Source of the DNA: Aptenodytes patagonicus
Lineage: Eukaryota; Chordata; Aves; Sphenisciformes; Spheniscidae
Reading direction: 5' to 3'
Assembly: GCF_965638725.1 (NCBI RefSeq)
Contig: NC_134949.1
Location: 83,358,017 to 83,422,016, forward strand
Length of the DNA stretch: 64,000 nt
Positions within the stretch are counted from its first letter, which is position 1, and every line of letters begins with the position of its first letter. The notes under the pieces are model-generated. The model saw only the letters and a list, made by a program, of their open reading frames with translations. It had not been told where the DNA came from and ran no database searches. Below are positions 14,112 to 25,800 of the stretch, one piece after another. A program made the position numbers and the translations under genes.

Positions 14112-15905
14112 AAATAGGAATATGAAAACCACAATTCTAGAGGAGGGGAGGGGGGAAACTGTTGAATTGGTCTTGGCTGATTCCCTGTATGCAGGGAACT
14201 TCAACCCAGGGGTGGATTAAGGCATTAACAAGCAAAAGAGAAAGAGTAGTGAGCAACTGCTTCCAAACTCTTACAGGAGGAGACTGAAAATGAAGGATCC
14301 CCTCCCAGGCTGTGCTGCTCTGCTGTAGGAGCATCCCCTTCCTGGGAATGCCAAAACTTGTGTTAGTGTCCGAGAAGTACGATCAGGCGTGTATCCTCAA
14401 GGTGATACCTAACTTACGTAAGGGACAAATTGTCCATAGACCAGGAGAAAAATAACCTCTTCCCTGCCCTTTCATTCAGCTTCTGGTAACTCTTTGGAAC
14501 ATATGCAAATTCATGAGGCTTTTGGCTCTTCAGCTAGCACAGACTAGAGTAGTGCCACTGACTTCAGCAGAACAGTACCAGTTGGCACCAGCTGAAGATG
14601 TTGTCCTTCAGCTATAGTATTCTCACTTCCTAGGGACATTATAGGGTCATTGTACAGGAGGGGGGGATATTTTGCTTTGACACTATGCTGAAGATCGCTG
14701 GGCTTACAGGATGCAACTTGGCTCGTAAGCCCCTGTGTCAGGCTGCTATGTGGCAGGTTTGTAGTCTGGTGGTCTGGCAGCTACGCTGAAGAGATTTATA
14801 CAGGGTAGCACCAAAGAGCCTTGCTTCACTCAGTACAGCCCAAAGTCCTTTAGACTCGGATGACTCAAAAGATAACCCCTGGGGAAGGCCGTGAAATTGG
14901 AAATCCCATGAACTTGCCACCAGGGAAGGAATTAATCTGGTTAGTAAGAAGGATTATCTTTAATACTGCCCTTGTCTGATGGGTTGCATAGTTATGAGGG
15001 AGAGTGCCCAAGTGTTTGTTTTGCCTTGTGAACTTCCCAGCATGTGGAAGGATGTCTGGAGGCTTAGGGGTTACAAATACAAAATGTGTGTGGTTGGTAC
15101 CTCCTGTCTTCTATGAGGAGCATCTTTCTTTAAACCATGTATCATTAACTGTGCCAGGAGAAGGAACTGAGCACTGATGACCCCAAAAATGCACCAAAGA
15201 CCCTGCAATTCATACAGGACTAGAACCAATGGCACTGTTTAGTTTTCCAAATAGGCTTTCTGGGTGTTTCAGAGACATGTATTCTGCTACTTGCTGGAAT
15301 TTATTTTACACAGCTGTGTGCAACAAATATAGTCCTGTTCAGGCAGCTGCCACGGGGACAGATTGTGACTCCAGCTTTCTTGTTGCGATGCAGCTCAGCC
15401 GTCCGTCTTGCCTTGCTGAGGAGTCCCTGCACGGCAAAGAAGTGGTGGAGAGGCGACGTGCAGCTCCAAGGGCAAGCGGGCATTGCTACTGCCTGGCTCA
15501 GGGACACGGGGCAGCCTTCTAGGCAGCCCTGATGAGTATCGCTTACTTCTGGTATTGTACCGTGCTGCTAGTGCGTGTCTAATTTGCTGTTTCGGCCACT
15601 ACAGCTGTCCACATGTCCTCCTTTCTCTTGAATATATGTAGCTGTCTTATTTTCCCTACCCTTACTTATGCCTTTAAAATGTGTTAATGAATAATTATGC
15701 AGTATAAATCTCATTCAAGGCTTTTCTGACTGGGGAAGGTCAATACTCCATTTCAGTACTAGCATACTTTGTTCATCTACCTCAGCTTCTTCCTTAAAGG
15801 AGTAGAGTAGCCTAAATATTCCAAAGGGAAGGGTTCAAATACAGGGTTATGTGGGCTTTGCCAGCTGATATTCTCATGTGGGTTTTTTTTTGAGTTTTTG
15901 TGACT

Positions 15906-15917
15906 CCCCCCCCCCCC
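15906..15917. repeat. (C)12 homopolymer
   Basis: Twelve consecutive C, after a short T run and a GTTTTTGTGACT spacer. Confidence 0.85.
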
Positions 15918-16212
15918 ATTCTTGGACATGGAGAAAGTAGGTGGGGATGCAGAAGTAACTTTCCTAAGCCTGTGCCCCGTGTTATTTCTGGCCTGCTGCG
16001 CTGAGCTTTCAGGAACTGTTATGGGATGCTCTTATTTTCAGAACTATTTGCAATGGTTCTTATTTTAGCTTATTCATTGTTGCTGATGCTGAGTTTCACT
16101 GTTGGGTCACTAATGGAAAAGCTAATGTGAATCTCAGTTGTGAAAAACCACTGAGACATACCTTCCCTCAGTCTGGGATAAGGAAAGCTGTCTTGGTTTG
16201 TTGTTGTGTTTG

Positions 16213-17132
16213 TTTTCTTTTTTTTTCCCTTTTCCCGTTTTCTTTTTTTTTTCCCCTTTTCCCTTTTTCTTTTTTTTTCCCTTTTCCCTTTTTCTTTTTT
16301 TTCCCTTTTCCCTTTTTCTTTTTTTTCCTCTTCCCTTTTTTTCCCTTTTCCCTCTTCCCTTTTTTTCCCTTTTCCCTCTTCCTTTTTTTTCCCTTTTCCC
16401 TCTTCCTTTTTTCCCTTTTTTTCCCTTTTCCCTTTTTTCCCCTTTCCCTTTTTTCCCCCTTTCCCTTTTTTCCCCCTTTCCCTTTTTTCCCCTTTCCCTT
16501 TTTTCCCCTTTCCCTTTTTTCCCCTTTCCCTTTTTTCCCCCTTTCCCTTTTTTCCCCTTTCCCTTTTTTTCCCCTTTCCCTTTTTTCCCCTTTCCCTTTT
16601 TTTCCCCTTTCCCTTTTTTTCCCCTTTCCCTTTTTTTCCCCTTTCCCTTTTTTTCCCCTTTCCCTTTTTTTCCCCTTTCCCTTTTTTTCCCCTTTCCCTT
16701 TTTTCCCCCTTTCCCTTTTTTCCCCCCTTTCCCTTTTTTCCCCCCTTTCCTTTTTTTCCCCCTTCCCTTTTTTTCCCCCTTTCCCTTTTTTCCCCCTTTC
16801 CCTTTTTCCCCCCTTTCCCTTTTTTCCCCCCTTTCCCTTTTTTCCCCCCTTTCCCTTTTTTCCCCCCTTTCCCTTTTTTCCCCCCTTTCCCTTTTTTCCC
16901 CCCTTTCCCTTTTTTTCCCCCCTTTCCCTTTTTTTCCCCCCTTTCCCTTTTTTTCCCCCCTTTCCCTTTTTTTCCCCCCTTTCCCTTTTTTTCCCCCCTT
17001 TCCCTTTTTTTCCCCCCTTTCCCTTTTTTTCCCCCCTTTCCCTTTTTTTCCCCCCTTTCCCTTTTTTTCCCCCCTTTCCCTTTTTTTCCCCCCTTTCCCT
17101 TTTTTTCCCCCTTTTCCCTTTTTCTTTTTTTT
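16213..17132. repeat. Homopyrimidine minisatellite, about 0.9 kb, 16-19 bp unit
   Basis: From 16238 to 17132 the plus strand holds only C and T (895 bases); one G at 16237 interrupts an earlier pyrimidine stretch. The first 200 bases are irregular T/C runs. From about 16430 the array becomes regular, with unit T6-7 C4-6 T3 C3. Unit length grows in blocks: 16-17 bp (about 16430-16560), 17 bp (to about 16695), mostly 18 bp (to about 16900) and 19 bp (to about 17105). The minus strand is purine-only, with G3/G4-6 runs separated by 3 and 6-7 A, which fits the G-quadruplex rule, and the duplex is a candidate for triplex (H-DNA). All frames are open simply because no stop codon can be spelled here; the long open frames are not genes. 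Confidence 0.95.
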
Positions 17133-17348
17133 AACCAAGAAGTAGGATTCTGGTGGCTTTCCTTCTCTGATTTTCTAAGATTGGAAATTTCCTCCCCTTG
17201 CAGGGAAGTTGCTTCCTACCTCTAATCATAATTTTATCTTCTCTTTTTCTATCCTTAAGAATTTCACTGTTTTTGAGCTAGACTGGCTGAGAGCACAGAC
17301 AATATTCAAGATTAAAGTGTACTTTGTATTTATGATTGCACAATGATT

Positions 17349-17364
17349 CCCCCCCCCCCCCCCC
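17349..17364. repeat. (C)16 homopolymer
   Basis: Sixteen consecutive C, about 220 bases after the end of the pyrimidine minisatellite. Confidence 0.88.
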
Positions 17365-20300
17365 TTACCCATTCCCTGTAATTCTTTCACTTTTTTGAAT
17401 ACTGAGCAGGGAAGCAGCATGGCTTCCTTCCCCATGAGTCTTTGCTTAAGAACTTTGTGCTGATTCACAAGGCATGTCTTCTGTTCCAACATTTCCTACG
17501 TTTCAAAGTACACCGTCATTCATTTGATTTTTGTGTGGCATCTGAGGATGTGACATTTGGGATTTCAGTTTACTCAAGATGCTAAGAACACTTTTTAGAC
17601 CTCAGAAAATCAATCAATGCCTTTGCCTGCAGAAATTAAGTGATGCTTACGGAAACGAACTTTGTCCAGAATAGAGTACTTCAACTCAACATGCTTACAT
17701 CAGGGACAGAATTAGGCTGAAATCTTCAGGTTAGTTTGCTCTATTAAGATCTATGTGTTGACATGCTAGATTGGCTTGCTTCCCTCTTAAAAAACAATTT
17801 TAAAGGAAATTTTGTTACTGAACCTCATTGGTATATTTTCCTTAAGTAAAATTAATTTCTCTTACAGTAGATGCTTGCATTTTTCAAATAGTCTTAAAGT
17901 GACATCCTGTGTTGCTTCCATAGCCTAATCTAATTTGCCAGTTCCTAAGCACAGAATCAAAATTCAGTATTGCTAGGCTTTTGTTTTCCATTTTACCTAC
18001 ATCAAGATATTTTGGTTGGGTTTGGTTGTTTTTGTTGCTCAGGCCCTGTATGTTTCATCACTGTTCCTGCACTCAGTATTGCAGGTTTCATAATATGGGC
18101 ACTTTGCATACGAGTCTGTGTAACAAACTCGATGACAAACATGGCATGCTGTCTAATGCCTCAGTACATATTATCATATAACTGTTAGGAAACATTGGAC
18201 TTGTTGCATGTGACCTCGTATTTGAACAAAGCAATGAAAAGCAGTATTATGGATAATTTTTATCAGAAATACTTCCTATTCTGTTCCAGGAACTGGCTAC
18301 AGGGGGCTTTCCAGCAAAAGTGCATAGTCCTTTATGTATTTCCTCCTGTGCCTTGAGTGTATTGTTTGTAAAATTACATATCAGATCTATCCAAGCATCA
18401 CTAAGCTTTGTATTGGAACAAGGTACAGTATCAGCAAATAAATGTGCTCTTTAATTACCATTTCCTTTTTTTGGGAGAAAACAGAGCCAGGAAGGAAAAA
18501 GGAAGTTTGTTCTTTGGGTGTCTAGCTCAATTAATTTTCTTTGTTATGTCCCCCAAGGTCCATAAGACACTTAAGGGGTGTCATGATGTCTGGCTTATCT
18601 GAACCATCTATTAAACATTGGCAGTGTAAGTCACAAAATGTCCCCCAGTGTAGACCAAGGCTCTGATCACGCAGACGAGCGTGTGTGGACCTCAGAGGCT
18701 CAGTCCAACTTCCGTAACCTGCCCGCCTGCAGCCTGCTCCTCTCCGAAGCACCTTTCAATGGGCTCAGACTTCCATGCGGTTTGCTCTTTCCCTCGCTGA
18801 CCTCGAGATAAAGCTTGTCAGGGTGTGAAGGCAGTGGCACAAAAGCTAATAAAGGAAGACCTCGGCCATCCATCATGGTTACAGACTAAACAGTCCTGTA
18901 TTGTTGAAGAACTGGCCCCTTTTTGTAATAATGATAAATTGCTATGGAACAAAACCAGCAATGCTTCTATTTTTAAGGAATATTTTAAGGGACTCTCACT
19001 TTATTTTCTCTATGTGCCCAACAAAAAAGCGTGAATCAAAGCTACCTGTTAGATTTAGATTTGCAAGAAGAAATTACCAAATGAAGGGACTTACTTGGGG
19101 CTCAGGCACTGAAAAGACAAAAGACCATGGTGATAGGAGATCTTATTCCCCATATCATGAATAATACTGGGATTCCCGTAATGAAAGGTTTTGAGAACAT
19201 CTCTCTGTGATCACTAATGCCCAGGCTCTCGGAGGTATGCAGGACCTGCTGAGAGTTGGCAGCTGGACCCCAGAGGAGAGAATGATTCCCAGTCAATGCT
19301 ATTCCTATGTCTTCATACAAAACCAGAAGCAGACATGAGACTAAGAAAAACAAGAGGCATCTTGCCTGTTCTCTCTGCTGTTGCCCCATTTCTGCTTGTT
19401 GTTCAGCTGTAACTTCAGCCTTGAAGGCAGTTTCACGTGAAAGGTTTTTAGCCCTTCTCTATACAGTCATGTCAAGTTTAGACTGGGTAAAACCCTGGCC
19501 TGCAGATTTCAGCAGGGTCAGAGCCTCCATACTTACTGGTTCCTCTATCTAGAGGTTCCCAGCTTTTGCTGTTGCACCCTCTACTGCAAAAATGCCAAAG
19601 AAACAGTTTTTAAAGCTTTGACTTGCACATTTTTTTCTCATAGATGTTATTCCTTTGCAAATGCAGAGGAGCACTTTGGGCAGAAGCCGGGGGTGTGTGT
19701 TATTGTCCTTTACTGGTATTTTACTGCAGCAGCAGGGTGCTGCTGCAGTAGGATTGCCCCAGGCTGGAGGGAAGTCTGTGGGAGCACAGCAAAGGCCGTG
19801 ACTGCAGTGGATGCCAAATTTCTGCACACGTGGGGCATTTTCTTGTACGTTCTCCAGGACTTTCCCAGCTGCTGTCAGGTGTGGTCCTTGCATTGCCATG
19901 AATGTGATCGGGGCAAACCTTACTGCTGCTGTAGAAAAGGCAGGAGCATCTGTCTGAGAATATCCTGACTGAAAGCGTTTGTTTCAAAATCTTGTTCTCT
20001 GGCTCTTCATGTGGAAAGAAACAATTTGGTTTGCGTTTCTTTTTCTTTCTGTCACTCGGTAGCCGTAGCACAGCTCTATAGCATTTTAACATACAGATGT
20101 CATTAAGAGTTCATACAAGACAAAATAAGTATGGCTAACAATTTATTATTTATATTATTTGTAACTCCTCAACCTAAGCAGGCTCATCACCTAAATTGTC
20201 TCAGAAATAATCCATTGCCATTCTGCAAGTATCAACCTAGTCATCTGTAGAAATCATAAGGGAAATTGCCTGCAGGAAGAAATGATGATATTACGATGTA

Positions 20301-22220
20301 GGTTTTGGGTTTTTTTTTTAATTTTTTGTTGTTGTTGTTTTCTAAGAACTGTGTGCAGGGATTATACTCACTTCATGCTCAGAATTGCTTGTGCAGAAGA
20401 CAGACATGCCTGCTGGGGACTCTCAGGAGGCATATTTTATTGTTTTGCATTGTTTTTCTTGGTTTAAAGTAAGGACCTGATTCTGTGAACTATTGGCAAA
20501 ATACGATTTACAGGGAAACGTGTTGCCTCCTAATCCCTTTGTTATTACTAATAGCTATTGAAAATATGAAGCATGAGGCACTGAAAGTAAAGCAAGATGT
20601 CACCTGCTCTGCATTTTTTGCTCACTGCTGTACATATGCCCATAAAGCTTGTGCCCACCTCTGTAAACAAGTATGTGCATGATTAACTTGTTATCATGTG
20701 TTGTTCCAGAGGGTACCTCTACAAACGTTTGCAAATTCAAGGACCAAATGTGTTGATCTAATAGAATGTGACAACATTCAAATGTGTTTTTCGCAGGAAA
20801 AACTACTACACGGCTCTGTGGTCTTTGAGGCATGGAGCATCCTACTATTCCTCTTTAACAATAGTCTTTCAAATAAATATGCTGCCTATTGGCTCAGCCA
20901 GTGAGATTTGTCACACATACACATGCAAAATATATTTCAAAGACTTATGTCATGTAAGTTTTTAAAACTATTTCCCCTCATTGTAACTTTCTGGCAATTA
21001 AGGCTACTGATTTACGCGATAGCAATTTAATCTATTGTCTTGAGAATCAGACGGATGTGACGTTCTGTCTTTATCTTTCCGTTTAAATGAACAATAGTTC
21101 CTGGCTTGTACAAAAACAAGAAATTTCAGACCAAAGCCATTCCAGTCCCGTCTTCTGAAGGAACATGGGAACAATGGTGTTGTAGGCTATAGGTGGCAAC
21201 TGGAGGAGCTTCTTGTTCATGTGCAAGAGGAATCTCACACAGAAGAAGGTACATTCATTTCTAATTAAATCAGTGATAAAATTATAGAGGCGTATATACT
21301 GGCAGATCTCACTGATTGTATTCTGATTTGTTAGTAGCACCTGCTCTATTAGAATTGGGAGAAACTTCAAGTCTGCAGCTTAGAACAGACTGGGAAGTGG
21401 AAGGGGGCTGAAAAGAAGGGTTTTATACCCTTTTTTCTTTCTCTGCTTTGTAAAACTGAAGGGTTAACAAACAAAAGCAATATCTGATTCAGTCGCAGTA
21501 ACACAGTGCATGCACTAAAAATACACTAGCAAGTGTGTCATCTGAGAATAATGCCTATTGTTTTCTTTACCATTATTTTGTAGTTGCATTCCCATGCAGT
21601 TGCCACTTCTTAGCTGGCTTGCAGAAGTAACAGCCTTATGTCGGACTGGCATTTGCAGCTTTATATTAGACCGAGTTTTATAATAGATCTTTCTTTTCCC
21701 GTCTTTTGTAAATAAGGCAAACTCAGCGTTTGTTTATGTGGCTATGAATTGGACCTCCATAATTGACATCAATAAGAAGTGTGCATCTGTAAACTGAAAT
21801 CAGAATTTGTCTTTGCAAAATGTATTCTAGTCTTTAATTGGAGAGTTCTTTTTGGGAAAGGTGTGTCTCATCTTCTGGCATTGATATATTAAAGTATGGC
21901 ATATTTAAGTCTCTCTAGTGGCTTATATGATCACTGAAATTAACTCACCTAGATGGAGCTCCCTACAGATTTCATCCATTAAGTGCTAATGTCTTGCCAC
22001 AGAAAGCATCTGTAGTTCACCATCTGCATGATACTCATATCCTATTATTATATTTAAAGGTCTGGCAGTATAGGAGGTAGTTTATAGACATACGGAGAAC
22101 AAAGGCTGACATTTTGGTTATAGAATGCAGGAGGCAACACTAAAACTGATTTTGGTGAATGGAAGTTTTCACCCTGGGTCTCTGATCTCTGCACAATTTC
22201 CTCCCTTCACTTCTTGCCCC

Positions 22221-22436
22221 TTATCTTGAGCGTATTATCACCCTGAAATCCGTGGATTATAAGCATGTGGTTGTAATGGCCTGCCAGCCAGACCTGTTGG
22301 CTGGTGCAAGATCTTTGTCTTTCCCTTTGTGGATGTTTGGGCAGGATGCAAATCTTGTGCAGCAGAGGTGGCTTCTACTGGGGCCATGTTAGCTGATCCA
22401 GTCTGGTGTGCTTCTTCCTGTCAGGTTGTCTGATAA
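22221..22436 (+). promoter_or_regulatory. Possible regulatory cluster 5' of VWF exon 2 (tentative)
   Basis: Within about 215 bases there are a TTATCT GATA-type site (22221-22226), an exact octamer ATGCAAAT (22346-22353), a CTTCCTG ETS-type site (22414-22420) and TGATAA (22431-22436). GATA, ETS and octamer factors are reported regulators of the mammalian VWF promoter. Short motifs like these occur by chance, there is no clear TATA box or transcription start, and the site could equally be intron 1 sequence. This is a pointer, not a call. Confidence 0.2.
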
Positions 22437-22784
22437 ATAATGCTGTGTATTGAAGGGCCTTGTGTGTGCGATGTATTAACTTGGATAAATTGGACTATGT
22501 GTGTACGTTGGGTTGCATCTCCTGTGGAGGTAGCCCACATTTCCCTGCAATGAGAAGTGAAAATGGGAACAAAGAATAGTTAATCTCCTAGATTACCTAC
22601 TTTAAAGAAGCATGGGTGGGTAACTGAATTACGGTGAAGGTCTGCATGGATTACGGCTTTCTGAAATGTTGTAGAACCTCAAAAATAACTTTATAAAAAA
22701 AGGATAGAAAATGGTGAGTTGTTGTGAAACAGACTAAACACCCCAAACTAAGAATGTTCTAATCTCTCTCCTGATTTTTGACAG

Positions 22785-22839
22785 ATGATCCTCTTGGCAG
22801 TGCTGCTAACAAACCTACTGCTGGCCACTGTAATATCAG
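22785..22839 (+). CDS. VWF: VWF coding exon 2: start codon and signal peptide
   Basis: The acceptor TTTTTGACAG is followed directly by ATG, and 55 nt later comes the donor TCAG|gtagga. The 18 full codons give a strongly hydrophobic peptide beginning [16 protein letters not shown], a typical secretory signal. The first exon base could lie a little upstream of the ATG, because 5'UTR may share this exon. The 55 nt of coding sequence equals the human exon 2 coding length, and the last base opens a Gly codon completed in exon 3. No other in-frame ATG competes. Confidence 0.93.
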
Positions 22840-25800
22840 GTAGGAAAACATGTTTACTTTCTGATGTCTAGGAACTATAATACACTTTCACTGTTTGTGA
22901 GATTTTTTTTTTTTTTCTCTTTTTGCTCATCTCATCCTGCAATCCTGGATCAGACAGCATTCTCATCATGCTGGCAACATCATTAAAGTTACTTCTTTTG
23001 GCTCTTTACCGTATACTGTGTTGAGTCACAAAGACTCCCTGAAGTCAGTAATGCTTGGATGAACAAACTATGGGGCTTTGCTGCTGCCCTATTGATTTTA
23101 ATGGGATTGCAGGCAGGCACAAATGAATGAATGCATGGCATTCCTTAAAGGATCAGGACTGAAATTACCTATGCAAGTTTTGGGCCAGTAGAAATAAAGA
23201 GAAAGAGCCATTTCACTAACGCATATAATAAATAAATAAATAAAAAATCCATGCTTGATCCTATGGACTGTCATGCCAGACATACGGTCTGCCTAGAAGC
23301 TAGAGCTAAAGGTCTAGGACATGCAGTGATCAATGGTGGTAAATTCCAGCAGATAAATTCCTGAACTACAAAATGAATGTTTTACATTGCAAGTTACATT
23401 GTGTTTTGATATCCAGGATCATCAGGTTCTTTGCTTCAGGAGTCATCAATTTCCCGTTGCAGCCTTTTTGGGAATGATCACATCAAAACTTTTGATGGTT
23501 CTTTCTACAATTTTGCTGGGGACTGCAGTTACCTCCTTGCTGGGGACTGTCACAAGCGCTCCTTCACACTTTTAGGTGAGTCTGAGCAAGATACCAAGAA
23601 ATAATAAATGCAAAATGTTGTAGGGATGTGGTATTGCCCTCGTGCTGGGTTCCATCATTGAGAAGAAAAGATAGGATGTCTTTTTGTCAGACAGGATGTC
23701 AGATAGGATGGACCACTGCATGAAAGGATCTTAGCGCCTTTTTTTTTTTTTTTCTTCTGAAAGCAGGATTACTTCTGAGGGAATTCTGTCACTTTGGCTT
23801 TTATTATCCCTTGGTAATATATCTCACACATAACTAAGCTGCCAAGGAATGGAGATTTTCTTACTGGCTCTTCTGAAGAAGGAAAGTGAGACCTTTTTTA
23901 ATTTTGAATTTGCTAGAGGAATGTGGCTGTTAAAGCTGAGTACGGGAATAGGAGCTACACAACCCTGTAGAGCTAATTTTACCTGTATGCTAAATAGCTC
24001 AGTAAGAAAAATCTCATCCTGAAGGACAAAAGGCCTTTGAATTAGCAAGAGCCCCTGCAGCATTGTTCCTGGGGACGGGCAACAGAGATGATATGAGAAC
24101 CAAAGCTCTATGTTACTTTCATACCAAACTCTTCTGGCAGATATTTGTATATTAACTAATAAGTGTTCTGTATTATTCATAGTTTAAGATGACTTTTTAC
24201 TGACTATGAGTAAATTGAAGTAAACTGATCCCATAACTCTGAAAAGGAAACATATACCAATTTAAATAATTTTCTTCCTCAACGTAAGCAACTTGGTACA
24301 ATTTTTTTGTATGTAGAAGAACCCACCAGCATATGTGAAGTATGAATTGATTGCAGTATTTTATGTGATCAAATAAATCTTAAAAGACCCTCATGAGCAG
24401 AGGCTTTATTTTTTTTTATTGGGCACATAAGCATGGCATAATCTATTTTTGATGCCTATCAGCATACATGTGTGGATTTGTTTTGGTTTTGGATAGGTGG
24501 CTGTGAAGTGCAATCTGCATTGCTGAGTAAAGTGTCTAGGTCTGGGCAGAGCTGGCTACCTCAGAGCAGGAGGTCCAGAATGGGTGGCGCATTGTGCAAG
24601 GAGCTGCTGTAAAGTCAAAGCTAGACAATGGGCAAAAGCAGAGAAAGGACGATGTCTAACCCCCCACCCTCTTCTCCCTCAGAGCCTAAGAAAGTGGTCT
24701 CCATCTCTGTGCTGCTCCTTTTGAAAAATTCAGAGTTGCTCCCTAGTTGGATAGCCAATATTGGCATCCACCCCTTAAAGACCAGTTGAGGTGGTTAAAG
24801 GGCTTATCAAGAACAAAGATATCCAGGCTCTGTTCTTCCATCAGTTCAATGGATTCAACCGCCTTCTCTTATCACTGAACCTATGGGTTGTTCTTGGAAG
24901 GAAACTAGGAAGGGAAAGAGTAGGGCAGATCATCAGGCCCATCTCCTGTGGAAACTCCTCCAGTGTGCATGGTAGGATGGAGAATTCACTGGCTAGAGAC
25001 AGTAACAGGGAGAGCGTGAGTCCACAGCCAGTGCCAGGTCGTGTGCCTGCCAGTGGTTCATGCCAGCCCTCATCCTGGGACTATCTGTTCATTTCATGTT
25101 AAACAACTATGGGATGAAATAGATGGATGGCTCTTGAAGATGTTAGATGATACGCTCCCAACCCTGCAATGTGTACTTGCAAGTTGTCCTCCTGAGTCCA
25201 GAACTAACAATATTTGCTTATGTCTCATCTCTTCAGGTGACTACCAGGATGGGGAGAAAATTGGTTTCTCTGTGTATCTTGGAGAATATTTCAATCTTCG
25301 CTTCTCCTTAGATGGAGGTGTTATGGAGGAAGACAAAAGGTACCTGTGGGAATGACAAGTATTCCAGCAGAAAAAACGCGATGTTTTTTGTGTGTCATAT
25401 TCTGAGAAATTCCTATTTTTCTTCACAGGGTTTCCATACCTTTTGCCTCCAATGGCATATTTATAGAGAAGGAGACAGGTTATTATAAAATATCCAGCAA
25501 TGAGCATGGCTTTGTGGTGAAGATTGATATCAGTGGGAATATTCAGATACTCCTTCAAGAAAAGCACTATAATAAGACCTGTGGGTTGTGTGGCAACTTT
25601 AATAAATTTGCTGAAGATGACTTCAGAACTCAGGAAGGTAGGACTATGACTAACTGACTGTATTTTAATGTACACTCTGCACACCTCTCCTGATGGGTGA
25701 TTCAACAAAGATTTTGCTGATCCAGCAAAATGTTTCCACAAAACCTGTCAGGTACCTCATCTTGATGCACCGAAAAGCTATCTGACTAAGTTCTTTAATC

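Larger units (their letters stand above)
10259..16212. other. Upstream sequence, no gene recognised
   Basis: Nothing in this stretch reads as a conserved exon. It includes a 21-base C run (11323-11343), a TTTA microsatellite (about 13411-13436), an 18-base T run (13840-13857), a 15-base G run (14097-14111) and a 12-base C run (15906-15917). It may be intergenic, or partly VWF intron 1 if exon 1 lies far upstream. Confidence 0.55.
17133..22784. other. Region directly upstream of VWF exon 2; exon 1 and promoter not located
   Basis: VWF should have a non-coding first exon and its promoter upstream of 22785, by analogy with mammals. I could not identify either with confidence, because 5'UTR and promoter sequences carry no codon signal. 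The stretch also holds a 16-base C run (17349-17364). No other coding exon was recognised. Confidence 0.5.

Noticed and set aside
16430..17105. CRISPR array or telomere-like repeat
   Set aside because: The units are contiguous without unique spacers and do not spell CCCTAA. This is a vertebrate minisatellite.
16127..17225. Open frames of more than 300 codons on both strands, Phe/Pro/Ser/Leu-rich or Lys/Gly-rich
   Set aside because: They exist because the homopyrimidine array cannot spell stop codons. All frames are open, there is no conserved domain, and the content mirrors the repeat.
1..22000. Exons of the expected upstream neighbour CD9 on the minus strand
   Set aside because: No tetraspanin-like peptide with the family's membrane segments and CCG motif was seen among the minus-strand open frames.
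23438..23440. Alternative exon 3 acceptor after TTGCTTCAG
   Set aside because: It would put exon 3 in the wrong frame after exon 2 and reach TGA within about a dozen codons. The acceptor at 23416 keeps the frame and fits the expected length.
24791..25355. Separate small gene in intron 3 reading into exon 4
   Set aside because: The open frames there have no conserved content, and the second only overlaps exon 4 by chance continuation.
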